This document shows positions 26,801-34,503 of a DNA stretch of 64,000 nucleotides, piece after piece. The notes under the pieces are model-generated. The model made no database searches and was not told where the DNA came from. It was given only the letters and a program-made list of their open reading frames with translations. Positions within the stretch are counted from its first letter, which is position 1. Each line of letters begins with the position of its first letter. Position numbers and translations under genes: made by a program. The stretch is taken from positions 22,618 through 86,617 of the forward strand of contig DASVTZ010000109.1 in the NCBI GenBank assembly GCA_036387335.1, given 5' to 3'. This DNA comes from Longimicrobium sp. GTDB taxonomy: Bacteria > Gemmatimonadota > Gemmatimonadetes > Longimicrobiales > Longimicrobiaceae.

Positions 26801-27234
26801 TCGCGCGTCTCGTGCTGCGCGGTGCGCGGCGCCAGGTCCACCAGCGCGGACGCGTAGTCGCGCACCCGCGCGGTCACGTCGCTCTCCGCCGCCAGCTCGG
26901 GTACGCGCACCCGCGTCGTCTCCAGCCGCAGCGTCTGCGGCCCGCACACCCAGGCCAGCTGCAGCGCGTCGAGCATCTCGTTCTCCACCAGCGCGCGGGC
27001 CGGGTGCTGGGGGTCGAGCATGGCGTCGCGGAACAGGTAGAGCCGCGCCCACGGGCTGGGCACGGACTGGACGCGCGTGCGGAACGCGCCGCCGTCGTCG
27101 TCGCGGGGCACCTCCAGCTTGCCCAGCTCGGCGGGGCCCTCCACCACGCTCCAGCGGCCGGGCGGAAGGTCGGGAACGTTGGTCTGCGGGCGGAACCGCG
27201 GCAGAAGCCGGCGGGCGCGTGAAGGCGTGGCCAT
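23827..27234 (-). CDS. Giant actin/Hsp70-fold ATPase (SrfB-like architecture)
   Basis: 1135 aa. The ASKHA ATPase core is in the C-terminal half: phosphate-1 loop WTVGVDFGTSNTVLAI (Asp571), phosphate-2 loop VIMDVGGGTTDLAVY (Asp781), and adenosine motif VVLAGNGSRFLEWL near 921-934. The first 560 residues are an added region of several beta-rich segments I cannot assign. There is no signal peptide or TM. Length and layout recall the SrfB group of actin-like virulence-associated proteins, but identity is not certain. It starts one base after the tubulin-like gene ends, so the bacterial actin and tubulin homologues are made from adjacent genes of one operon. Confidence 0.87.
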   Translation of the reverse strand: MATPSRARRLLPRFRPQTNVPDLPPGRWSVVEGPAELGKLEVPRDDDGGAFRTRVQSVPSPWARLYLFRDAMLDPQHPARALVENEMLDALQLAWVCGPQTLRLETTRVRVPELAAESDVTARVRDYASALVDLAPRTAQHETREASALPVITLATVDGRPVFASSPYTVLFTAEDAAHEDYPDLFRYAAGMPARPLRDREFSFQRYVATVVLPQMLAPRPAPSEYVDVEAVRRGVAKWLADSVDDARRAAGHRQGELARPENLDAQIRKLALRPAGEQAFAGVVLHTGGADHPPSRWELRATTGPEPRPLVLVPGTFDGIYGEGLPRTELPAGLERTREREVLPGTSHRRRWVLPETDWLADALVILSYPMDSQGAYGHECYHADPSVTQGPFAQPQIALPLKPDFFRWFQPAEVERWLRIDVPRPGEVRVTLTIPVGTEHPEEIRITRRYTGAQIREEQGGPQVVVWPAFEADDWRHYAVFRLDPAAGPIHPSTTLRLTAFADGAELPGAGHVQRSGEASTYAFERAPTVLAFEADRGPGLAPQGLGVLLPRYRPAPAPSADRWTVGVDFGTSNTVLAIRKDGVPDPAVLQHDRLLLAVTRAEGDLPFSADSFFFPEKIAPEPFNSAVVHVTGIPSYTDAGREPVALRVNVPFAGWVKDDGRNRVADDLKWSTSEREEFLASVFLRNVAALALASAREAGVRPENVTFSYAYPRAFEADRLSDLQARWRGVLGASAEGAADAPGRPRLARAVDEGQSALQYFVGRGAVTVAGDASVIMDVGGGTTDLAVYARGTALVLDSLRWGGRDLVSSRVRHGDTRGFTNPFVRAFAAWARANGLPESQLEPLRKFESEGHDALALGYLLRTPWYRGDGALRFRETPAYGAFRGAVLYFFAAAFHHTGLLLRALDATHPDLRLDAVVLAGNGSRFLEWLQREWGDTVSNPFREVLLSVLASARGVPQSKPPRVVPSRAPKHEVALGLVAGVDATKLTLAADAQRSVVGESVTIERAGADAVRYAATSRIAPHLKATGDTISGIRWESGPMEIDRFHTTLAAVARERLAGVGGPWAAFPDHLEAALREMGAEGIQQAARGRLERLLRETHGLPGSLFMVEAGAVLEHLMDAFVAAYARGDG

Positions 27235-27235
27235 C

Positions 27236-28798
27236 TCAGTCCTCCTCCTGGCCGGGCTGTTCGGCTTCGGGGAAACGGTCTTCGGAAAAACGCTCGCTTC
27301 CGGCGCGCAGCACCTCCATGAACGCGCCGAACCCGCCGTTCCTGCGGCGCGCGGCCTCGGTGTTCCAGGCGCGGAAGACGTTGAACACGTCGTCCGAGCG
27401 CCGCCCCCGCTCGCCGCCGCGGCCGAAGCCCTCGATCAGCGCGTGGGTCGGCACCCGGCTGGGCTGGTCCTCGGTGGCGGCGGCCAGGCGCAGCGCCGGG
27501 GTGGAGCGCCGCAGCTCGCGGAGCCACTCCCAGGTGCTCATCCAGCTCTGCCCCACGGCGTCCAGCGCGTCGGAGCGGTCGGACCAGGTGGCGGGCGGCA
27601 GGCGCAGGAGCTCCGCCCAGGTCACGCCGTGAAGCTGCGCCGCCAGGTCGGACGGAGACCTGCCGTCGGGGCGAAAGAAGGTGAGAAAAGTGTGCAGGGC
27701 CACCAGCGCCCCCTTGAGCGCGCGCCGCGTCCCACGGTCCACCGGGAGGTCGCCCCACCCGGGTTCGTCGCTCCCCACGCCGGTCGCGCGGTAGATGGGG
27801 AGCCGGTCCTCGCGCTCCTCGCCTCCGCGCGCCGTGAAGTCGAGCGCGGCCAGCGCCGCGAAGAGCTCCACGTAGTGCGGCGCGTTGGCCTGCGCCTCGC
27901 CGCCCAGCTCGTTGCGCGCCTGCTCGCGCGGAACGCCGTCGCCCACCAGGTAATAGGCGCCATAGCCGGGGTCGCGCGCGCGGTCCAGGTAGGTGGGAAG
28001 CGCGCCCGCCGCGTTGTGCGCGAAGAGCGCGTTCTCCGGCCGGGGTCCGCCGTCGGCCGGGGCGCCGCCCGGGGTGGGGAGGGTGAAGTAGGGGAGGAGG
28101 AGCGCCGCGCCCAGCCTCGCCCGCGCCGCGCCGCGGATGGCGGACGCGCCGGGCCGCTGCTGCACCCCGTCGCGCAGCGCCCTTCCCACGACGGGGAGCG
28201 CGGCCGCCCCGGTGCCGCCGAAGACGGAGCCCGCCGCAAAGAACACGGTGGCGCCCGCGGCTCCGTGGTACTGCGACAAGAGCTGCGCGAAGAACGCCTG
28301 GTCGCGCAGGCGGTTCATGAAGATGGTGCCCACCGAGGGGACGCCGCGGAAGCCCATCGACAGGTCCATCTCCCGCACGCGGCGCGAGTTGAGCAGGTCG
28401 AAGAGCACGCCCAGCTCGGGCGCGTCGGCGTCCATCACCTGCCGGTCGACTCCCGCGGCGAAGCGGGTGTCCGGCATGTAGCCGTCGTCCGCGATGGGCG
28501 ACCAGACGCGCGACTCGGGGAGGGCGTCCACCACCTCGGTGCGAAAGAAGCCGGTCGCGGCACCGGCGTCCGCCAGCCGCGCGCGCGCCTCTCGATACTG
28601 GTCGAGGACGCGGCCCACGCGTGTGATGGCGGCGTTCCCCTGGTCGGGGTCCACCAGCAGAACCCGGAGCTGCGCCGGACCCAGCCCCAGCGCGCAGAGG
28701 TGAAGCAGCGGCTCCAGCGCGCGGGCGCCGCTGCCGCCCAGCGCCAGGTACACCAGCGTCCGCTGGCGGTATTCGGGGGAGAGAAGGTTCGCGCTCAT
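27236..28798 (-). CDS. Tubulin/FtsZ-fold protein (Tubulin_2-like)
   Basis: 520 aa. The N-terminus is a Rossmann strand and glycine loop, VYLALGGSGARALEPLL (GGSG at 21-24), like loop T1 of tubulins, then LRVLLVDPDQGN. The tubulin signature appears as VFGGTGAAALPVVGRAL (GGTGAA at 194-199), matching FtsZ GGGTGTGAAPVVA. The C-terminal third is divergent. The ATG at 28798 is chosen because the fold begins there; the 171 codons before it overlap the upstream gene. Not cell-division ftsZ: it lacks FtsZ's other motifs and lies in a non-division operon. GTP binding and polymerisation are likely but unproven. Confidence 0.85.
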   Translation of the reverse strand: MSANLLSPEYRQRTLVYLALGGSGARALEPLLHLCALGLGPAQLRVLLVDPDQGNAAITRVGRVLDQYREARARLADAGAATGFFRTEVVDALPESRVWSPIADDGYMPDTRFAAGVDRQVMDADAPELGVLFDLLNSRRVREMDLSMGFRGVPSVGTIFMNRLRDQAFFAQLLSQYHGAAGATVFFAAGSVFGGTGAAALPVVGRALRDGVQQRPGASAIRGAARARLGAALLLPYFTLPTPGGAPADGGPRPENALFAHNAAGALPTYLDRARDPGYGAYYLVGDGVPREQARNELGGEAQANAPHYVELFAALAALDFTARGGEEREDRLPIYRATGVGSDEPGWGDLPVDRGTRRALKGALVALHTFLTFFRPDGRSPSDLAAQLHGVTWAELLRLPPATWSDRSDALDAVGQSWMSTWEWLRELRRSTPALRLAAATEDQPSRVPTHALIEGFGRGGERGRRSDDVFNVFRAWNTEAARRRNGGFGAFMEVLRAGSERFSEDRFPEAEQPGQEED

Positions 28799-28803
28799 CT
28801 CGC

Positions 28804-29334
28804 TCACCCCTGTCCCGGGATCCACCGCGGCCACGGGCAGCCGCGGTAGTGGAAGAAGCCACCCGTGGCAGGCCACCGGCCCAGGAGCCGCGTGGCGAGC
28901 AGCGAGACGGCGGCGAAGGCGAGCGCGCCCCAGAACAGCCCCGCCACCATTCGCGGGAGAAGCAGATCCAGCGGGATATCGACGGGGAACGCCGCGGGGC
29001 GCGTGCTGCAGCTTCCGGCGCGCGCGTGCACGGGCGAGAACTGGCCCACCGCCAGCGGCACGAAGAGGCAGAGGAGTCCCGCGAGCCCGAGGGCGCCCCA
29101 CCAGCGCAGCACGAAGCCGCGGTTGAGGCTGGCGCGCGGGAGCAGATAGCACCCCAGCAGGATCGCCACGACCAGCGCGATGGAGACGGCCGCCATCAGC
29201 TGCCAGCGCGCCGCGATCTCGGCCGCGTTGTAGAGCCCGCCGGGATCGGCGGGGTCGCCCGCGCGCGGCGGGGGGCAGTCGAGGCGCGCGCCGACCGGCG
29301 GAAGCGCCCACAGGTGAAGGAGCCAGAGCAGCAT
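28804..29334 (-). CDS. Multi-pass membrane protein, unknown
   Basis: 176 aa. Four hydrophobic stretches: an N-terminal LLWLLHLWALPPVG, then MAAVSIALVVAILLGCYLL, GLAGLLCLFVPLAVG and VAGLFWGALAFAAVSLLA. A periplasmic-looking loop with two Cys (LDCPPPRAGD and GSCSTRP) suggests a disulfide. Not recognised. It lies between the VWA lipoprotein and the tubulin-like gene with 5-base spacing to the latter, so it is part of the same operon and may anchor the cytoskeletal components to the membrane. Confidence 0.75.
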   Translation of the reverse strand: MLLWLLHLWALPPVGARLDCPPPRAGDPADPGGLYNAAEIAARWQLMAAVSIALVVAILLGCYLLPRASLNRGFVLRWWGALGLAGLLCLFVPLAVGQFSPVHARAGSCSTRPAAFPVDIPLDLLLPRMVAGLFWGALAFAAVSLLATRLLGRWPATGGFFHYRGCPWPRWIPGQG

Positions 29335-29392
29335 GGGATCTCGTGGCGGATGGAAGTGGATGCCGGCCCGCACGGTGCGGCGGCGGCCTCGG

Positions 29393-30700
29393 TCAACGGA
29401 CCAGCAGGTAGCTCCTGGCCAGCGGCGGCGCGGCGGCCGCCAGCGGGATGAACGGCTCGAACAGCCGCCCCAGCCCAAAGGTGCGCTCCGCGTCGGCCGC
29501 CTCGCGCGCCTCGAAGTCGGCCAGCCACGGGGGCGCCCCCGGTGCGCGTGCCTCGATGCGGTACAGCGTGCCGCAGGGCTCGCCCTCGCCCGCGGAGACG
29601 CAGTCGTCGCCGCCGGGGCTGAACACCTCGACCCCCGTTCCGCCCGCCGCCGCGCGCACGGCACCCGTGCCGCCCTGGCGCCTCCATGGCGACGCGGCGG
29701 AGTCTGCCGTCACCGGCCGCGCGAACAGCTCCAGCCGCGCCCCGGCGAGCAGGCGGTCGAGCAGCCTCCCCGCCGGGGTGGCGCCGTCGGTCGGAGCCAG
29801 CTTCGCGCGAAAGGGGCGGGTGGCGGGTGACGCCGCTTCGAGCTTGGGGACGGTCGCGGGGGCGGTGAGCCAGGAGGCGTCGTATTCCACGCCCTCCTCC
29901 TGCGCCGCCCCATCGGGCCGCAGCTCGGCCGCGGCGAGCGGAGCGGTGGGAAGCGGATGGCCCCACACGTGCTCGAAGAGGCCGGCGAGCTCCGCCGCGA
30001 TCCGCACCCCATCCCCCGGCGCCGCGAAGACGAAGGCGTAGAGCGGGCACTGGCGCGCGGTCTGGCCCTCGCCACCCGCGGAGGCGGCGTGGCAGCCGGA
30101 CGGGTCGCCCTCGACGGGACGGAACGGCGCGCGCGACACCGCGACGAAAAAGGTCCCGCGCGCCTGCCCCCACCGCAGTGCGAGCTCGCGCATCCTGACG
30201 AACTGGCGGTGGGCGAAATCGGGGTTGCCGCGCCGAGCGTCGCCGATCACCACGTGGCTCCAGGCGAGCAGCGTGTCGCGGGCGACGCTGTCCAGCGCAT
30301 CCTCCATCTCGGTGTCCCGGTCGCCGTAGAACTCGCGGTTCCCGAGGACGTCGATCCCCGCGTTCGGCTCCAGGCGCACGCTGCTCCCGAACCCGTACAC
30401 GCGCCGCGGCCCCAGCCGTGCCTGCAGCCCGTCGATCACCGAGCGGTAGTCGACCCGCGTGGGGTACGCCGGATCGAGGAAGCCGCGCATGCTGCGGCTG
30501 CGGTCCGCGTAGACGGCCACGGGATGCGCGAGCGGACCCATCCCCCACCCGGCGCTGTCCGGCGCCTCCACCCATCCGCGGACGACCTCCTGCGTGACCG
30601 CCTCGCGATCGGCCGGCGTTCCGCACGCGGCCATCGCCACCACGCAGGCGAAGGTCAGGCGCGAGCTGGACTGCATTCTCAGAGAAGCCACGTTCACCAT
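29393..30700 (-). CDS. Lipoprotein with VWA-like (MIDAS) domain
   Basis: 435 aa from the ATG at 30700 (an ATG at 30676 is also possible). Lipoprotein signal ending FACVVAMAACGT, lipidated Cys about residue 26. Then PVAVYADRSRSMRGFLDP, where DRSRS (Asp66, Ser68, Ser70) is the DxSxS metal-ion-dependent adhesion motif of von Willebrand A domains. A later strand SHVVIGDARRG fits the same fold. The C-terminal 200 residues are unassigned and Cys-containing. First gene of the operon, exported and probably outer-membrane or periplasmic: a likely sensor or ligand-binding part. Confidence 0.8.
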   Translation of the reverse strand: MVNVASLRMQSSSRLTFACVVAMAACGTPADREAVTQEVVRGWVEAPDSAGWGMGPLAHPVAVYADRSRSMRGFLDPAYPTRVDYRSVIDGLQARLGPRRVYGFGSSVRLEPNAGIDVLGNREFYGDRDTEMEDALDSVARDTLLAWSHVVIGDARRGNPDFAHRQFVRMRELALRWGQARGTFFVAVSRAPFRPVEGDPSGCHAASAGGEGQTARQCPLYAFVFAAPGDGVRIAAELAGLFEHVWGHPLPTAPLAAAELRPDGAAQEEGVEYDASWLTAPATVPKLEAASPATRPFRAKLAPTDGATPAGRLLDRLLAGARLELFARPVTADSAASPWRRQGGTGAVRAAAGGTGVEVFSPGGDDCVSAGEGEPCGTLYRIEARAPGAPPWLADFEAREAADAERTFGLGRLFEPFIPLAAAAPPLARSYLLVR

Positions 30701-30837
30701 TACGCCACGTGTGGAGCGATCCCAAGACGATCCGATGCGGCGCCTCGCTCGCGCCGCCGAGATCCTTTGTCGGCACCGCCTCCGCGTTTTCCCCAGACCG
30801 TCTCGACAGAAGTTCCGTGCAGTCTCAAGGGTGGAGA

Positions 30838-30913
30838 TCTCACGCAAAGGCGCGAAGACGCGAAGGAAAGACACGGAAGCCCTTTCTTTGCGCCTTTGCG
30901 CCTTCGCGTGAGA
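30838..30913. repeat. Dispersed hairpin repeat, CGCGAAG subfamily
   Basis: Long imperfect inverted repeat, left arm starting TCTCACGCAAAGGCGCGAAG and right arm ending CCTTCGCGTGAGA, spacer about 20 bases. It closely matches the copy at 59636-59710. It lies in the 310-base gap between the CHAT gene and the VWA-lipoprotein gene, both minus strand. The rest of that gap (30914-31010) shows no clear feature. Confidence 0.8.
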
Positions 30914-31010
30914 CCATTCCCTTTTTGCCGGGCACGACGAACAGCGGCAGCAGGAGCACGCGGCCGATGCCGGTGCTCTACTGTCGAGTTGAAGATGGAC
31001 GAAGGGAGGT

Positions 31011-31670
31011 TCAGCGTGCCGCCGGGCGGCTCCATCGCCTTGCGGCGTCCGGCGGGGCAGGGGGGCCGGCGGGCGCGACGAGCGGCACCGCCGGGTCCAC
31101 GCCGGGGCGGATGCGCAGCACGGGGATTGCGGACGCGGCGAGCGCCTCGCTTTCCAGCCGGCCGACGGCCAGGTCGAACGACGCCTGCACCGGCTTCCCC
31201 ATCCCCAACGCGCCGTAGAACGCCTCCGCGAAGACGATGGACGCTGCGTCGCCGAGGGGCTGCTCCATCCCGATGGCGTAGTCCACGACGACGCCGAGGG
31301 CCTCGACCATCGGAAGGGTGTCGCACCCGTTCAGGATCACGACCTTGATCCACTCGCTCAGGAACCCGAACAGCTTCGCCAGCGCCTCCTTCTCCACCAC
31401 GCCCCGTCGCCCGTACGCGTCGGCCAGGTGGATGGCGCCGCGGCCCTCGCCGGGGCCGGCGAAGTGCACGATGCGCGGGTCGTGCAGCAGCAGCGCATCC
31501 TGCAGGTCGCGGGTGCGCGGCGCGAAGCAGGGCACCAGCTTCACCCGGTCGCGCGCGCAGCCCCTGCGGATGGCGCGCTCCACCCCGCGCACCTCCGTGT
31601 GGAGCCGCAGCGACGCGCCGTCACAGAACGGGTCCGACGCCAGGAACAGCGCTTCGACGGTGTCTTGCAT
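31011..31670 (-). CDS. CHAT-domain cysteine protease, minimal
   Basis: 219 aa, one CHAT (caspase-clan) domain: His69 in DPRIVHFAGPGEG and Cys116 in VVILNGCDTL form the expected dyad. The N-terminus (ALFLASDPF, then LHTEVRGVERAIRRG) matches small stand-alone CHAT proteins that accompany bacterial conflict systems. A Pro/Ala-rich end follows. It lies 24 bases after the C14 caspase gene on the same strand. Substrate unknown. The nearest downstream gene is the VWA-lipoprotein of the tubulin/actin/Mot operon. Confidence 0.83.
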   Translation of the reverse strand: MQDTVEALFLASDPFCDGASLRLHTEVRGVERAIRRGCARDRVKLVPCFAPRTRDLQDALLLHDPRIVHFAGPGEGRGAIHLADAYGRRGVVEKEALAKLFGFLSEWIKVVILNGCDTLPMVEALGVVVDYAIGMEQPLGDAASIVFAEAFYGALGMGKPVQASFDLAVGRLESEALAASAIPVLRIRPGVDPAVPLVAPAGPPAPPDAARRWSRPAAR

Positions 31671-31694
31671 CGGGTTTCTTCCGGGTGAACCGTA

Positions 31695-32549
31695 TCAGCC
31701 GCGCATCACGCCGCGCATCACCGGAGCTCCGCCGTCGCGCATCACCGGGATGTCCAGGTGAAACGCGGTCTGCAGCGGGAACTCGGTGTCCTCCCTGCCC
31801 AGCATGATGATCTGTGGCTCCTGCGCGGGGTTCTCGTCACGGACGCTCACGCAGAGCCGCTGGTGCAGATCGCAGAAGGTGCCGCGGAACGCCCCTCCGT
31901 CCCAGATCTTCAGCAGGTGCTCGAGGTAGAGCCCCTCGCGCGCCCTCTGCCTTTCGCCCGCGCCCGCCATCAACAGCACGCTGGCCTGGATGCCCTCTTC
32001 GTCGAGAGTCTCGCGTGAGATGCACGACGACGGCACCTCCTGCACGTACTGCTTCACCCCCCGTAGCGGGCCGCCGGAGCGGTATACCGGGCGGCGTAAA
32101 CGCGGCGGACGCTCGGCCAGCAGCTCGTCGCCGTAGCGCATGCCGCCCGCGAAGCAGCTCTCGCTCACCACCAGCACGCGCGTCCCGGCCGCCGCCTTCC
32201 TCCAGATGTCCATGAGGTCGTCGTCCACGAGGTTCCCGTCGTACAGGCACCACGTCTCGTCCAGGTCGTCCCGCTCGTCGCCGTTCTCGTCGGTGACCTG
32301 CGAGCCGTGGCCGGAAAAGGAGACGAAGAGGGTGTCGCGGGGCCTCAGCGCCGCCGCCGCGGCCGAAAGGAGAGCGTGGACGGCGCCGCGGGTGGCTTCC
32401 GCGCCGCACAGCATGTGGATGGCGCCGTACCCCGCCTGGTGCGAGAGCTCCGCCATCTTCCATGCGAACCTTTCGCTCATCGACAGCCGGCCGTGGCGGT
32501 TCGAGGCCGGATCGTTCACTCCGATGTGGATCGCGATTCCGCGTGCCAT
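31695..32549 (-). CDS. Caspase-family (C14) cysteine protease
   Basis: 284 aa. Classical metacaspase-type dyad: His81 in TLFVSFSGHGSQV and Cys132 in RVLVVSESCFAGG. The start MARGIAIHIGVND is the usual first strand of the fold. There is no signal peptide, so it acts in the cytoplasm. The Asp-rich loop DENGDERDDLDETW after His matches type I metacaspases. It is co-oriented with the CHAT gene downstream and an unknown protein gene upstream, 64 bases away. Confidence 0.92.
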   Translation of the reverse strand: MARGIAIHIGVNDPASNRHGRLSMSERFAWKMAELSHQAGYGAIHMLCGAEATRGAVHALLSAAAAALRPRDTLFVSFSGHGSQVTDENGDERDDLDETWCLYDGNLVDDDLMDIWRKAAAGTRVLVVSESCFAGGMRYGDELLAERPPRLRRPVYRSGGPLRGVKQYVQEVPSSCISRETLDEEGIQASVLLMAGAGERQRAREGLYLEHLLKIWDGGAFRGTFCDLHQRLCVSVRDENPAQEPQIIMLGREDTEFPLQTAFHLDIPVMRDGGAPVMRGVMRG

Positions 32550-32613
32550 GTCCGCTCTCCGGCGTGGGGTACGGGCGCCGCCACGGATGCGGCGGCGCCT
32601 TGTCGTCGTGGGA

Positions 32614-33522
32614 TCAGTCCCCTCCGCCGCCCCCCGTCCCACCGCCGCCGCCGGTCCCGCCGCCGCCCGCGCCGTCATCGCCCCCGCCGCCGTCGCCGCC
32701 GGAGCCGGCCACCAGGCAGGTGAACGGAAGCCCGCCCATCTCGGGGGGAATGGTCACGCACCCGTCGGCGAGTGGCGGCGCCTCGCTCGCCGGTCCGCGG
32801 TACCTCGGGAGCAGGGTGGGCACCGGGCCGCTGAAGAGGCCGTAGAAGGCGGCGAAGTGCGGGGGCGTGAAGCCGCGCGCGGGCACCGGCTGGTGCTCCA
32901 CGGGGAGCGGCTCCGGCGGCAGGTCTTGCGGGGGCTCGTGATACACGATCAGATTCACCCTGCCGTTCATGGGGAACAATGTCCCCAGCGCCTTCTGCCC
33001 GCCCCCTCCGCCGATGAGCTCCGACACCAGCGTGAGCTGCTCCCCTTCCACGTCGGCGATCTCCCACTCCACGCGGTTCGCGATCGGGCGGAGCTCGCCC
33101 GGGCGCCATTCCCAGCACACACCGGGCGATACCCGCGTGATCTGCCCCGCGCCCAGCGTGACGCGCGCCGCCAGCTTCTTGGAGGTGTCGGCGCCCAGGT
33201 GGTCGGCATCCACCTGCTGTCCCGTGATCTCGCGCAGGTTCGGGATGTGGCCGCACAGCGTGAGGTTGGCCTCCTCGCCGGCCACGGGAATCAGCTGCCG
33301 GCCAGTGAGCGGGGCCATGGCGGTGAGGCCGGTGGGCGTGCCGCCCGGCGCCAGGTGCCCGGTGTCGTACGCCAGCGCCGCCACGTGCCGGTCCTCGCCA
33401 TGGTGGTGGTGGCCGGACATGCCAGGCATCAGCACGTGCATGCGGCCGCCGGTTCCGCTGGCGGCGGGCTCGGGCACGAAGAGGCAGAGTCCCGAGAAGG
33501 TGATTCGTAGTGTGAACGCCAT
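32614..33522 (-). CDS. Unknown protein with Gly-rich tail, caspase-linked
   Basis: 302 aa. It opens with FTLRITFSGLCLFVPEP, later VLMPGMSGHHHHGEDRHVAAL (a His-rich loop) and a beta-rich body. The last 30 or so residues are almost pure Gly with Asp/Thr (GGGGTGGGGGTGGGGG). No TM or signal peptide. Family not recognised. It heads the caspase-CHAT gene set on the minus strand and is divergent from the sigma factor gene. The tail resembles low-complexity tethers. Confidence 0.78.
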   Translation of the reverse strand: MAFTLRITFSGLCLFVPEPAASGTGGRMHVLMPGMSGHHHHGEDRHVAALAYDTGHLAPGGTPTGLTAMAPLTGRQLIPVAGEEANLTLCGHIPNLREITGQQVDADHLGADTSKKLAARVTLGAGQITRVSPGVCWEWRPGELRPIANRVEWEIADVEGEQLTLVSELIGGGGGQKALGTLFPMNGRVNLIVYHEPPQDLPPEPLPVEHQPVPARGFTPPHFAAFYGLFSGPVPTLLPRYRGPASEAPPLADGCVTIPPEMGGLPFTCLVAGSGGDGGGGDDGAGGGGTGGGGGTGGGGGD

Positions 33523-33665
33523 CGTCGTTGCGGCCCCGTCTGTGGGTGGTCGTTCCGTTCCGCCTGGCACGGGCCCCGGCTGTCTTCCGGGTGCCTCCCA
33601 TTCGTCGGACGCGTTTCCAGCGTTTCCCACCCGCGGTGCTTGGGGAACCATTTGTGGGGCCGCAC

Positions 33666-34457
33666 ATGCTTGAGCCCGATACCGTCGAAGCCGCCAGGGC
33701 ACTCTTCCTCGAGCACCTGACGTGGATCGACAGAGCCGCCGCGATCGCCTGCGTCAGAAAGGGGATCCACGGCGCCGACGCCGAAGATTTCGCGGGAAGG
33801 GTGCGAATGGCGCTGATCGAGGACGACTATGGTATCGTGCGCGGCTTCGACGGCGGCTCCGAATTCAAGACATACCTTTCGACCGTGATCGCGCGCCTGC
33901 TCGTCAACTTCCAGCGCGAGGTGGGCGGACGCTGGCGCGGTTCGATGGCTGCCCAGCGGCTGGGGCCGCCCGCCGACGAGCTGGAGAGGCTCGTGCACCG
34001 GGAAGGGTTCACGCTGCTGCAGGCGGGGGAGAAGCTGCGCACAGAGGGGCGCACCACCCTTTCCGATGCCGAGCTTGCGCGCCTTTTCGGCCAGTTACCA
34101 GCGCGCACGCCGTTGCGTCCCGAGGTTCAGGAGCCGGTGACGGGGCTCGAAGGGCAAGATGACTCACGGGCGGATGACCGGGTGATGGAGGCCGAAGCTG
34201 ACAGCCGGCGCGTGGAGATCGTGCGTGCGCTCGACGCGGCCATGGGACAGCTCGATCCGGAAGAGCGGATGATCGTGAAGCTGCGCTACGCCGATGGAAA
34301 CACCCTGGCAGACGTGGCGCGTACCCTGCGCCTGGATCAGAAACCGCTCTACCGTCGCGCACCGCGCCTTCTCGCCCGCCTGCTCCAGCTCCTGGAGAGC
34401 GCCGGGTTGCGCCGGGACGACGTGCGCGGCTTCCTTAATGACGACGACGAATCATGA
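33666..34457 (+). CDS. Sigma-70 family RNA polymerase sigma factor
   Basis: 263 aa. Region 2 near residues 30-85 (DFAGRVRMALIEDDY, FKTYLSTVIARLLVNF) and region 4 at the C-terminus (LDPEERMIVKLRYADGNTLA, helix-turn-helix) frame a linker, giving the ECF-like plan. The ATG at 33666 is used though no strong ribosome site precedes it. It probably pairs with the TM protein encoded just downstream and could control the neighbouring caspase/CHAT genes (inference). Confidence 0.87.
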   Translation: MLEPDTVEAARALFLEHLTWIDRAAAIACVRKGIHGADAEDFAGRVRMALIEDDYGIVRGFDGGSEFKTYLSTVIARLLVNFQREVGGRWRGSMAAQRLGPPADELERLVHREGFTLLQAGEKLRTEGRTTLSDAELARLFGQLPARTPLRPEVQEPVTGLEGQDDSRADDRVMEAEADSRRVEIVRALDAAMGQLDPEERMIVKLRYADGNTLADVARTLRLDQKPLYRRAPRLLARLLQLLESAGLRRDDVRGFLNDDDES

Positions 34458-34503
34458 GCACGCAAAAGCGCGGGCGTCGAGAGCCCCTGGCAGGAGGTTG
34501 CCG

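Noticed and set aside
27236..28798. Tubulin-fold gene as ftsZ
   Set aside because: The sequence is highly divergent, longer, and lies among membrane and channel genes with no division genes.
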